From assembly GCA_037443425.1 (NCBI GenBank), contig JBBIOI010000012.1:1-43228 (forward strand): a stretch of 43,228 nucleotides of DNA. Reading direction: 5' to 3'. Positions 26,776 through 35,442 of the stretch are shown here, piece after piece. Under the pieces are notes generated by a model. It had not been told where the DNA came from. It did no database searches and worked only from the letters and a program-made list of their open reading frames with translations. The DNA comes from JBBIOI01 sp037443425. GTDB lineage: Bacteria > Desulfobacterota > BSN033 > UBA1163. Positions within the stretch are counted from its first letter, which is position 1; the number at the start of each line of letters is the position of its first letter. A program made the translations under genes and the position numbers.

Positions 26776-28356
26776 TCATTTTCCATTTGGAAATTCAACT
26801 CTCAAAAACCTGTTTAATTCTGCAAACCATCTATTTGAAGGATGATCAGCCTTTAACTCAATCCTTCCTTTAAAATCCTTTAAAAATTTATCAACAGTCA
26901 CATCCATCTTACTAAAGAAAAGTTTTGGGTATATCCCCATCAAAAATATCATTATAACCATTGGGATAAGGGTTGCTATCTCCCTGCCGTTTAAGTCTTT
27001 AAGCCCCTCATTCTTTGGATTTGTAACTTTACCAAACATCACCCTCTGGAACATCCACAGCATGTAGGCTGCACCTAATATTACACCTGTAGCAGCTAAA
27101 ACCCCATAGGCGACTTTTGATTGAAAGGCACCAAGGAGAATAAGAAACTCTCCTACAAAACCATTTGTGCCAGGAAGTCCAATTGATGATAGCGTTACAA
27201 TCATAAAGAATATTGCATAAACAGGCATAACCTTCGAGAGGCCCCCAAATTCCGAAATCAAACGTGTATGTCTTCTCTCATAAATCATACCAACTATTAA
27301 GAATAGCGAACCAGTACTGATTCCATGATTTAGCATCTGATATATGGATCCCTGGACGCCCTGCGTATTTAGTGCAAACATCCCGAGCATTACATAACCG
27401 AGGTGACTCACGCTTGAAAAGGCAACCAGCCTTTTTAAATCCGGTTGCATCATCGAAACTAATGCACCATAGATAATCCCGATGATTGCAAGCACTGAAA
27501 TTATAGGCATCATATCGTAGGCTGCATTTGGAAATAATGGCATTGCAAATCTCAAGAAACCATATGTACCCATCTTTAATAAAACCCCTGCCAGGATTAC
27601 ACTCCCTGCAGTAGGCGCCTCTGTATGGGCATCTGGAAGCCATGTATGAAAAGGAAACATTGGTACTTTTATGGCAAATGCAAGTGCAAAGGCAAGAAAT
27701 AACCAGTACTGGGTCTCCACGGGAAGCTTCAATTTATAAAGTTCAAGCACATCGAATGTTGAGATACCTGTGGTCTTCTGATTAATAAAATATAGGGCCA
27801 AAATGGCCACAAGCATCAAAACACTTCCTGCCATTGTAAAGAGGAAGAATTTTATGGCCGCATAGATCCTTCGTTTTGGGTCACCCCATATGCCAATAAG
27901 GAGATACATAGGTACAAGCATCATTTCCCAGAAAACATAGAAAAGGATTAAATCAAGGGCTACCAATGCACCAATCATACCTGTCTCGAGGAAAAGAAAA
28001 GAAATCATATATTCTTTTACCCTGAAAGTAATGGCAGTCCATGAACATAGGATACATAATACTGTCAAAAATGTTGTTAAAAGAACTAATAGCAAACTTA
28101 TTCCATCTATCCCAAGCTTATAGCTTATTCCATACTCTTTTACCCACCAAAGATCCTCTACAAATTGCATCGAAGCAAGTGAAGAATCAAAATGGAAGAA
28201 TAATGGCAGAGATATAATGAATTCAATAAGGGCCCAGATAAGTGTTACCCAGCGGATAGTATTTTCATTCTCTTTTTTTATAAAAAGAAGAACAAATGCA
28301 CCCAAAATGGGAAAGAAGGTTATTAGAGATAAGATTGGAATTCCAAAAATTGTCAT
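26776..28356 (-). CDS. nuoM: Complex I antiporter-like subunit NuoM
   Basis: A 526-residue membrane protein. FYVFWEMMLVPMYLLIG holds the conserved Glu, and LPDAHTEAPTAGSVILAG with VLLKMGTYG holds the conserved His/Lys proton-path residues. It pumps protons as part of the membrane arm. It lies 38 bases after nuoL with a GAAGGAG site. Confidence 0.97.
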   Translation of the reverse strand: MTIFGIPILSLITFFPILGAFVLLFIKKENENTIRWVTLIWALIEFIISLPLFFHFDSSLASMQFVEDLWWVKEYGISYKLGIDGISLLLVLLTTFLTVLCILCSWTAITFRVKEYMISFLFLETGMIGALVALDLILFYVFWEMMLVPMYLLIGIWGDPKRRIYAAIKFFLFTMAGSVLMLVAILALYFINQKTTGISTFDVLELYKLKLPVETQYWLFLAFALAFAIKVPMFPFHTWLPDAHTEAPTAGSVILAGVLLKMGTYGFLRFAMPLFPNAAYDMMPIISVLAIIGIIYGALVSMMQPDLKRLVAFSSVSHLGYVMLGMFALNTQGVQGSIYQMLNHGISTGSLFLIVGMIYERRHTRLISEFGGLSKVMPVYAIFFMIVTLSSIGLPGTNGFVGEFLILLGAFQSKVAYGVLAATGVILGAAYMLWMFQRVMFGKVTNPKNEGLKDLNGREIATLIPMVIMIFLMGIYPKLFFSKMDVTVDKFLKDFKGRIELKADHPSNRWFAELNRFLRVEFPNGK

Positions 28357-28394
28357 GAAATTGCTCCTTCTTTAAGTATCACCCAATGGAAACA

Positions 28395-30386
28395 TTAATA
28401 AAAAATTACACGAATAAGATAATATCCCAAGATAATCACACCACCAACCATCATGGAGAAGGCATAATGCTGAACAAGACCTGTCTGAATCCTTCTTATC
28501 AGAATTGATAAATAACCAATTAAATAAGCAATACCATTAACAGTCCCATCAATAATAAACTCATCTACCCCTCTCCATAGACCGATTCCAAGTCTCTTTA
28601 AGGAATTAACAAATAGCACCTGGTAGATCTCATCAACATAATATTTGTTATATACGAGTTTGTATAATCCCTTTCTTCTCTCAGCCAGTATCCTTGGTAG
28701 GTCTGGGTTCTTTATATAAAATAGATAAGCGATTCCTATACCTATTATTGCTATGATTACTGAGATAATCATCATGAGTAATTCAAGATATGCAGAATGG
28801 CTTGATTGATCGCCAGTAGCTGCAAATGCCTTAGAAAATAAAGAAAATCCCTGGTGTGTCTTAATTGCTTCAGAACCGTGTCCAAATACAGGAGATAAGA
28901 ATTCATGAATATGATTTGCCCCGCCCAGGACGTGTGGAATACCAACATAACCGCCAACAATAGAAAGGATTGCAAGGATGATTAATGGAATAGTCATTAT
29001 TCTTGGCGATTCATGTATATGATGTGCCACATGATGGTCAACTCTTGACTCACCAAAAAATGTCATAAATAAGGCTCTAAACATATAGAAGGCTGTCATT
29101 CCTGCTGCAATGGCTGCTATGAGCCATAGTAAGAAATGACCATGGGGACTTGAAAATGCCTGCCATAATATCTCGTCCTTGCTAAAGAATCCAGAGAATC
29201 CTGGAATTCCTGAAATGGCAAGTGTTGCTATGAAGAACGTCCAGAATGTTATTGGAATCTTTTTTCTCAGCCCTCCCATCTTCCTCATATCGAGCTCTCC
29301 GCTTAGTGCGTGCATCACACTTCCTGCTCCAAGGAATAGGAGGCCCTTAAAGAAGGCATGCGTCATCAAATGGAATATTCCTGCACTATAGGCTCCTACA
29401 CCTACCCCAAGGAACATGTAACCAAGTTGGCTTATTGTTGAGTAGGCAAGGACCTTCTTAATATCATTCTGGCAGAATCCAATTGAGGCTGTAAATATTG
29501 CAGTTAAACATCCTATAATCGAAACTACTGCCATTGAAATTGGTGCCATACTGTAAAGGACATTACAACGTGCAACCATATAAACGCCAGCAGTAACCAT
29601 AGTGGCTGCATGAATAAGAGAACTTACTGGTGTAGGACCTTCCATAGCATCAGGTAACCATACATAAAGTGGAATCTGGGCCGATTTCCCACATGCCCCT
29701 ATAAAAAGCAGGATGGTAATGGCTGTTACAGTGGCTGTATCGAGCTTACTGGCATTTGCAAAGACCTCTGTAAAATCAAGTGTCCAGATCCCATGCTTGC
29801 CAAGGCTTGTAAAAAGGAGAAACATTCCAAGTATAAATCCGAAATCACCAACCCTGTTTACTACAAATGCCTTCTTTCCCGCATTTGCTGCAGAATCCTT
29901 TTCGAACCAGAAACCTATAAGTAGATAGGAGCAAAGACCGACTCCTTCCCATCCAACAAACATTAGAAGAAAATTATTCGCAAGGACGAGATTAAGCATC
30001 ATAAATACAAATAGATTTAGATAGGTGAAGTATCTTGGGAAACCTGGATCATCATGCATGTATCCCACAGAGTAAATATGGATAAAGAAGCTTACACCTG
30101 TCACTACTAGTGCCATAAGGATTGAAAGTGGATCGATCTGATAGCCAATCACTGTATGGAAATTTCCTGAAACCACCCAATCGAATATGATCTTTTCGAA
30201 AAATCTGTCAGTTGGGGGCTTCTCAATTAGTTTGAGGAAGATGAGGATGGAGGTGAGAAAGGAGAGTCCAAGAGCTGAGCAAGCCACCCAACTGACAACC
30301 CTCTTAGGTAATCTTCTCCCGAAGAAACCATTAATTAAAAAACCTATAGCAGGAAATGCTGGAATTAACCATACATACTCAAGCAT
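28395..30386 (-). CDS. nuoL: Complex I antiporter-like subunit NuoL
   Basis: A 663-residue membrane protein, the normal length for NuoL including the C-terminal lateral helix. MFVGWEGVGLCSYLLIGFW carries the conserved Glu, and PTPVSSLIHAATMVTAGVY the conserved His/Lys region. It forms the distal proton pump. The ribosome site is AAGGAG. Confidence 0.97.
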   Translation of the reverse strand: MLEYVWLIPAFPAIGFLINGFFGRRLPKRVVSWVACSALGLSFLTSILIFLKLIEKPPTDRFFEKIIFDWVVSGNFHTVIGYQIDPLSILMALVVTGVSFFIHIYSVGYMHDDPGFPRYFTYLNLFVFMMLNLVLANNFLLMFVGWEGVGLCSYLLIGFWFEKDSAANAGKKAFVVNRVGDFGFILGMFLLFTSLGKHGIWTLDFTEVFANASKLDTATVTAITILLFIGACGKSAQIPLYVWLPDAMEGPTPVSSLIHAATMVTAGVYMVARCNVLYSMAPISMAVVSIIGCLTAIFTASIGFCQNDIKKVLAYSTISQLGYMFLGVGVGAYSAGIFHLMTHAFFKGLLFLGAGSVMHALSGELDMRKMGGLRKKIPITFWTFFIATLAISGIPGFSGFFSKDEILWQAFSSPHGHFLLWLIAAIAAGMTAFYMFRALFMTFFGESRVDHHVAHHIHESPRIMTIPLIILAILSIVGGYVGIPHVLGGANHIHEFLSPVFGHGSEAIKTHQGFSLFSKAFAATGDQSSHSAYLELLMMIISVIIAIIGIGIAYLFYIKNPDLPRILAERRKGLYKLVYNKYYVDEIYQVLFVNSLKRLGIGLWRGVDEFIIDGTVNGIAYLIGYLSILIRRIQTGLVQHYAFSMMVGGVIILGYYLIRVIFY

Positions 30387-30417
30387 GAATCACTCTCCTT
30401 GACCTTTCAAGATTAAT

Positions 30418-30732
30418 TTACCATTTGAGCAGATTAACCTCATCCACATTGATCGTCTCTTTTGAACGATAGAGCATAACAAATATAGCCAGACCCACTG
30501 CTGCCTCTGCTGCGGCAACAGCCATAACAAAAAAAGCAAACAATGCGCCATCCATTGATTGAAGAAAACGTGAAAAAGTAATAAACGTTAGATTTACAGA
30601 GCTGAGCATAAGTTCGATACACATAAATATTACTATAGCGTTCCTTCTTGTAAGGGCGCCTATAACACCTATTGTGAAAAGCACCCCACTTAAAATCAAA
30701 TATAATTCTGGAGGAACTTTTGGAATCGTCAT
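30418..30732 (-). CDS. nuoK: Complex I subunit NuoK
   Basis: About 104 residues with three membrane helices and the conserved intramembrane Glu in IFMCIELMLSSVNL. The frame also allows a GTG one codon earlier (30735), but the ATG at 30732 has the better spacing from GGGAG. It lies between nuoJ and nuoL as in standard operons. Confidence 0.96.
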   Translation of the reverse strand: MTIPKVPPELYLILSGVLFTIGVIGALTRRNAIVIFMCIELMLSSVNLTFITFSRFLQSMDGALFAFFVMAVAAAEAAVGLAIFVMLYRSKETINVDEVNLLKW

Positions 30733-30756
30733 CACTTATCTCCCTTTCTCATTTAA

Positions 30757-31284
30757 TTACGTCCTTCTTTTGCTCAATATCACCGCACCGATTATAGCAA
30801 CAACGAGAAGTACAGAAACGATTTCAAAAGGGAAAAGATATTTTGTAAATAGTAGTTCTCCAAATATCCTTACATTTGCACTCAATTTATCTGGACTAAA
30901 GGAACCCATCTGCCCGCTTAATGATTTAGCAACGACCGAATATATTAGTCCTATCATGAAGAGAAATGCTAAGACTACACCGATTACCTTAGAATAATAA
31001 ATCTTCAAGCGAGATCTCAGCTCTTCCTCAAGATCAAGGAGCATAATAACAAATATGATCAACATTACGATTGCCCCTGCATAAACAATGACCTGAATGA
31101 TAGCTATAAACTGGCTATAAAGTAATATGTAAAGAACCGCTACACAGAGTAGATTTAAAACGAGAAACAGGGCACTATGGATCGGATTCTTCCGGGTAAT
31201 CATCAGTATAGATGCAATAATAGATGTAAAAGCCATCGCTAAAAAGATTAACCATTGAAATAATACCCCGACTGTTTCAGCCAT
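30757..31284 (-). CDS. nuoJ: Complex I subunit NuoJ
   Basis: A 175-residue protein with five hydrophobic segments. IVYAGAIVMLIIFVIMLL is the conserved NuoJ helix with the hinge that takes part in coupling. It sits directly between nuoI and nuoK with short gaps. Confidence 0.95.
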   Translation of the reverse strand: MAETVGVLFQWLIFLAMAFTSIIASILMITRKNPIHSALFLVLNLLCVAVLYILLYSQFIAIIQVIVYAGAIVMLIIFVIMLLDLEEELRSRLKIYYSKVIGVVLAFLFMIGLIYSVVAKSLSGQMGSFSPDKLSANVRIFGELLFTKYLFPFEIVSVLLVVAIIGAVILSKRRT

Positions 31285-31305
31285 CTATCGCACTCCTTAT
31301 ATTCT

Positions 31306-31719
31306 CTATGGGTTAAACTTCTTCTGATCGAGGAGTTTTTCTACGTTCATTAAGAAATTCTTCCTATCTTCTTCCAACCATTCATAATTCTTACCAACGA
31401 ATATTGCATTGACAGGACATGCCTCTTCACAGAAGCCACAGAATATACAACGGCTTACATCCAATTCATATGTAATAGGATAACGCCTTCCTTCATTATC
31501 CTCAGCTGTCTCAATATAGATACATTTTGATGGGCATACGGCCATACATAGTCCACATCCAACACACTTTATCCTTCCATTTTCATCCTTCTCAAAATAC
31601 TGAATTCCTCTCCATCTTTTGGCTTGAGGAAGTTTTTCTTCTGGATACTGGATAGTAATTGGCTTAGAAAAGAAACGACTTAATGTTAATGCCAAACCTT
31701 TTATTAATGGAATGATCAT
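31306..31719 (-). CDS. nuoI: Complex I iron-sulfur subunit NuoI
   Basis: A 137-residue protein with two ferredoxin motifs, CVGCGLCMAVCP and CIFCGFCEEACP, which bind clusters N6a and N6b. These carry electrons from NuoG to NuoB. It is slightly shorter than many NuoI proteins but has both clusters and the N-terminal amphipathic region. It follows nuoH by 3 bases. Confidence 0.96.
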   Translation of the reverse strand: MIIPLIKGLALTLSRFFSKPITIQYPEEKLPQAKRWRGIQYFEKDENGRIKCVGCGLCMAVCPSKCIYIETAEDNEGRRYPITYELDVSRCIFCGFCEEACPVNAIFVGKNYEWLEEDRKNFLMNVEKLLDQKKFNP

Positions 31720-31722
31720 TTT

Positions 31723-32742
31723 TTACCCCTTTAATGATACAACCAATCCTGTCACCAATAGATTGACAAGTGCTAATGGGAAAAGAAATTTCCAGCCTAA
31801 TTTCATGATCTGATCATATCTCAGTCGTGGCATAGTTCCTCTTTCCCAGATAAAAAAGAATAAAAATATGAACAATTTTATAGCAAACCATACAACTCCT
31901 GGAATGAAATCAAGCCAAGGAAGAATGGGTTGCCAACCACCTAAAAAGAGTGTAACTGCAACCGAACCCAAAGTTACCATGTGTGCATATTCAGCCATGA
32001 AGAAGAGGGCAAACTTCATACTACTGTATTCAATATTAAATCCACAAGCAAGCTCAGCCTCTGCCTCTGGCATATCGAATGGTGTCCGATTAATTTCTGC
32101 AAGACCACATATCAGAAAAAGAATAAATGCAAGGGGTTGATACCAGATATTCCAATTCCAGAATCCACCTGCCTGAGATTGAACGATCTCTGTAAGCCTT
32201 AGGCTCTGGGATAAGATAATCACTCCAATCACAGTAAGACCAAGTGCCACTTCATAACTTATCATCTGGGCAGCAGCCCTCAGTGCGCCTGTCAGTCCAT
32301 ATTTATTTCCTGATGACCATCCACCAAGAATAATACCGAATTCTCCAAGCGATGCAAATGCAAAGATATAGAGAAGCCCTATATCAACATCTGCCAATCT
32401 CAGTTTTACAACCCAATCTGTACCTGGAATAACAAACTGATTTCCAAATGGAATGACAGCAAAAAGACTGATAGCAGCTATGATTGATATCATTGGAGAA
32501 ATGACAAATACAACTTTGTCAGCCCTCCCTGGTATGAGGTCCTCTTTGAAAAATGCCTTTATTGCATCGGCAAAGGGTTGGAGCAATCCAAAAGGACCAC
32601 AACGATTGGGACCGAATCGAACCTGGATATGTCCCAAAACCTTTCTCTCAAGCCATGTCATATAAGCAACACATATCATCAAGCATGCAAAAACAACAAT
32701 ACATTTAACCACAATCTCAATAAGAAGATATAAGAGTTCCAT
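31723..32742 (-). CDS. nuoH: Complex I membrane subunit NuoH
   Basis: A 339-residue membrane protein. ERKVLGHIQVRFGPNRCGP near the N-terminus and TPFDMPEAEAELACGFN in the middle are the family signatures; the acidic residues line the quinone-to-pump channel. It anchors NuoB and NuoD and forms the quinone pocket with them. The gene starts 12 bases after nuoG. Confidence 0.97.
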   Translation of the reverse strand: MELLYLLIEIVVKCIVVFACLMICVAYMTWLERKVLGHIQVRFGPNRCGPFGLLQPFADAIKAFFKEDLIPGRADKVVFVISPMISIIAAISLFAVIPFGNQFVIPGTDWVVKLRLADVDIGLLYIFAFASLGEFGIILGGWSSGNKYGLTGALRAAAQMISYEVALGLTVIGVIILSQSLRLTEIVQSQAGGFWNWNIWYQPLAFILFLICGLAEINRTPFDMPEAEAELACGFNIEYSSMKFALFFMAEYAHMVTLGSVAVTLFLGGWQPILPWLDFIPGVVWFAIKLFIFLFFFIWERGTMPRLRYDQIMKLGWKFLFPLALVNLLVTGLVVSLKG

Positions 32743-32754
32743 CAGGGCTCTCCT

Positions 32755-35382
32755 CTATTTCCTTTCAACCCTCCCTACGAAATATTTATATTCAGGGTAT
32801 TTTGCAGAAAGATATTCATCCGGGATTAAAAGATTATTTAAGAAAACAGGATAAAATGTCATCGAAAAATATGCCAATCCATTTTGGAGATTATTTGAAA
32901 CTCTACATCTTGTCTCTACCCCTCCTCTTGGTGAAACGACCCTTACCTCATCGCCTTCTTTTAATCCAAACTTGATTGCATCCTCAGGACTTAGCTCTAT
33001 GGCCGAATCTAAAAATACCTTTGCTAATCCCTCTGCCCTCTTCATAGTTGTTCCAATTCCATAATGAAAGTGGAATCCCCTTGGTATTATCCAAAGAGGA
33101 TATTGTTCATTTGGCATCTCTAATGGTTCTTTATAACTGACAGCGTAAAATTTCATCTTATGTCCATTTCTAATTGACCTCTGCAAACCCTCTTTTTCTA
33201 ATTGAGGATATGTTATCTTTTCGTAGGCTGGAACAAGTGAAGAAATCTCTTCCATAATCTGAGAGGGATCCTCATACTCCATGGGATAACCCATCTTTTG
33301 TGATAATTTACAAAGGATCTTCCAGTCAGGCAAAGCCTCTCCTAATGGTATAAGCGCCCTTCTTACCCTTTGTACCCTTCCCTCCATATTTGTGAAGGTT
33401 CCATCTTTTTCAGCAAAACTAACACCTGGCAAAATCACATGGGCATAATCTCCAATATTTGTCATGAACATATCTTGTACAACAAGTAACTCCAATCTTT
33501 TAAGTCCTTGTTTAATCCTTTCAAGGTTAGGAAGGGTTATAAGGGGGTCTTCGCCAAAAATATATACTGCTTTAAGTTTTCCTTCAAATATCTTTTCAAA
33601 CATCTCCGTATAATGATAGCCTGGCTTTGAAGGAAGTCTGGTATCCCAGGCATCTTCAAATCTAACCCTTTGGTTATCATCATTTACCCGATGATAACCA
33701 GGTAAAAAATCAGGAAGGACACCCATATCAAAGCAACCCTGTCCATTACAATGGGTAAATAGAGGGAAAATACCTCCACCCTGTTTCTCCATTTCGCCTG
33801 TAAGTAGCTGGAGGTTACATAAAGATTTAACTATATCTTCTGAATTTGCATGCTGTGTTACACCTGAACCAAATACTATTGCCCTTGTCTTAGCCGATGA
33901 ATAAAGATTAACGAGTTCTTCAAAATCTTTTTGCGGAATACCGGATGTCTTTGTTACAAAATCTAAGGAAAATTGTTCCAAAGAAGAACAGAGTTCATCA
34001 AATCCTATGGTCTTGGATTCGATAAACTCTTTTGAATAACAGCCCTTTTTTATCATTGCATTGATAAGACCATTTATCCAGGAGATATCTGTAGCAGGAT
34101 AAGGTCTTAGCCAAAGATCTGCCCATTTCTCCCAGGATATCCTTCTTGGATCAACAACTATGACCTTGGTTCCGTTTTCTCTGATAGACTTTCTTATCCA
34201 ATTACCAAATATGAGGTTATCATCATCAACGTCTGCACCAACGATTAGGATAAGATCGGCCTTTAGGATTTCATCAATTGAATGGTTTATCCCTCCATAT
34301 CCAAGGGATTCCATTAACCCATACAAGGATGAACCATTTGCTAAACTTGCCCCATTATCGAGATTATTTGTTCCAATGCATGCCCTCATGAATTTTTGAA
34401 ATAAATAATTATCTTCATTTGTTGACCTTGATGATGAAATCCCTCCTATAGAATCAGGACCGAACTTATCTTTTATCTCTTTGAGTTTTTTTGAAACAAA
34501 ATCTAAGGCCTCCTCCCAAGAACTTTCAACGAGAACACCTGCCTTTCTTATAAGGGGCCTTTTGAGCCTGTCTTTATGATGGATGAAATCGAAGCCAAAT
34601 CTACCCTTCACACATAGACTCCCACGATTACTCCCTTTTTCTCCCTTTGTTGTCACTTTAACTATTTTTCGCTCTTTAACTGTATTTAGTTCCAATTGAC
34701 ATCCACACCCACAGAAATTACAGGTCGTCAGTGTCCTTTGAAGCTGCCATGTTCTCCCCTTAACCTTGCTTAAGTTCTCTGTTAGGGCCCCAACTGGACA
34801 TACACTGAGACACTCACCACATGAAATGCAGTTTTCTTTTCTCTCTGGCTTGATAAAGGCAGTATAACCACGATCTACTACATTTAATACATCAGCCCCT
34901 GGGATATCGATGCAGGCATGTACACATCTTAAACACATCACACATCGTGAAGGCCATTGTCTGATCAATGGGGTTGCAAACTCGGTGGGTCTTCTTTCAA
35001 TCTTTTCCGTAAAGTAATCCTGATGGGAAATACCAAATTCATAAACCCTATTCTGAAGATCGCACTCTCCTCCTGCATCACACACAGGACAATCAAGTGG
35101 ATGGTTGACGAGTAAAAATTTCAGAATCTCTCTTCTCATCTTTTCAACGCGATCGGTCTTTGTATGAACAACCATCCCATCTGTAACCATGGTAGCACAG
35201 GATGCCATTGGCATCTCTGCACCCTCAACCTCTACTATACAGAGACGACAAGATTTGATAAGACTTAACCTTGAATGGTAACAGAGGGTAGGAATATATA
35301 TACCATTTTCTCTTGCAACCTCTAAGATAGTCTGTTCAGGCCTTGCCTGAAATTGTTTACCATCGATTGTGACTTTTAACAT
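32755..35382 (-). CDS. nuoG: Complex I subunit NuoG, formate-dehydrogenase-like, without a metal-ligand residue
   Basis: From the ATG at 35382 (ribosome site AGAGG; a TTG at 35391 is less likely) the protein has 875 residues. The N-terminal part binds a [2Fe-2S] cluster (Cys34, 45, 48, 62), the His94/Cys98/Cys101/Cys107 cluster, and two [4Fe-4S] clusters (Cys147-157 and Cys185-195). A further CxxCxxxC set (Cys221, 224, 228, 257) begins the molybdopterin oxidoreductase domain, which ends with a C-terminal dinucleotide-binding domain. The layout resembles FdhA. At the place of the Cys/Sec metal ligand (ARVUHG in E. coli FdhF) it has Ala348 (SLANGSSL), so it is not expected to act as a formate dehydrogenase. 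It carries electrons from the NuoF-like protein to NuoI. Confidence 0.92.
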   Translation of the reverse strand: MLKVTIDGKQFQARPEQTILEVARENGIYIPTLCYHSRLSLIKSCRLCIVEVEGAEMPMASCATMVTDGMVVHTKTDRVEKMRREILKFLLVNHPLDCPVCDAGGECDLQNRVYEFGISHQDYFTEKIERRPTEFATPLIRQWPSRCVMCLRCVHACIDIPGADVLNVVDRGYTAFIKPERKENCISCGECLSVCPVGALTENLSKVKGRTWQLQRTLTTCNFCGCGCQLELNTVKERKIVKVTTKGEKGSNRGSLCVKGRFGFDFIHHKDRLKRPLIRKAGVLVESSWEEALDFVSKKLKEIKDKFGPDSIGGISSSRSTNEDNYLFQKFMRACIGTNNLDNGASLANGSSLYGLMESLGYGGINHSIDEILKADLILIVGADVDDDNLIFGNWIRKSIRENGTKVIVVDPRRISWEKWADLWLRPYPATDISWINGLINAMIKKGCYSKEFIESKTIGFDELCSSLEQFSLDFVTKTSGIPQKDFEELVNLYSSAKTRAIVFGSGVTQHANSEDIVKSLCNLQLLTGEMEKQGGGIFPLFTHCNGQGCFDMGVLPDFLPGYHRVNDDNQRVRFEDAWDTRLPSKPGYHYTEMFEKIFEGKLKAVYIFGEDPLITLPNLERIKQGLKRLELLVVQDMFMTNIGDYAHVILPGVSFAEKDGTFTNMEGRVQRVRRALIPLGEALPDWKILCKLSQKMGYPMEYEDPSQIMEEISSLVPAYEKITYPQLEKEGLQRSIRNGHKMKFYAVSYKEPLEMPNEQYPLWIIPRGFHFHYGIGTTMKRAEGLAKVFLDSAIELSPEDAIKFGLKEGDEVRVVSPRGGVETRCRVSNNLQNGLAYFSMTFYPVFLNNLLIPDEYLSAKYPEYKYFVGRVERK

Positions 35383-35442
35383 GCTTATCAAACCTCTTTA
35401 ACTTTATTCCCGATTCCTTTTTTTCAAGAAATATAAAATTCC

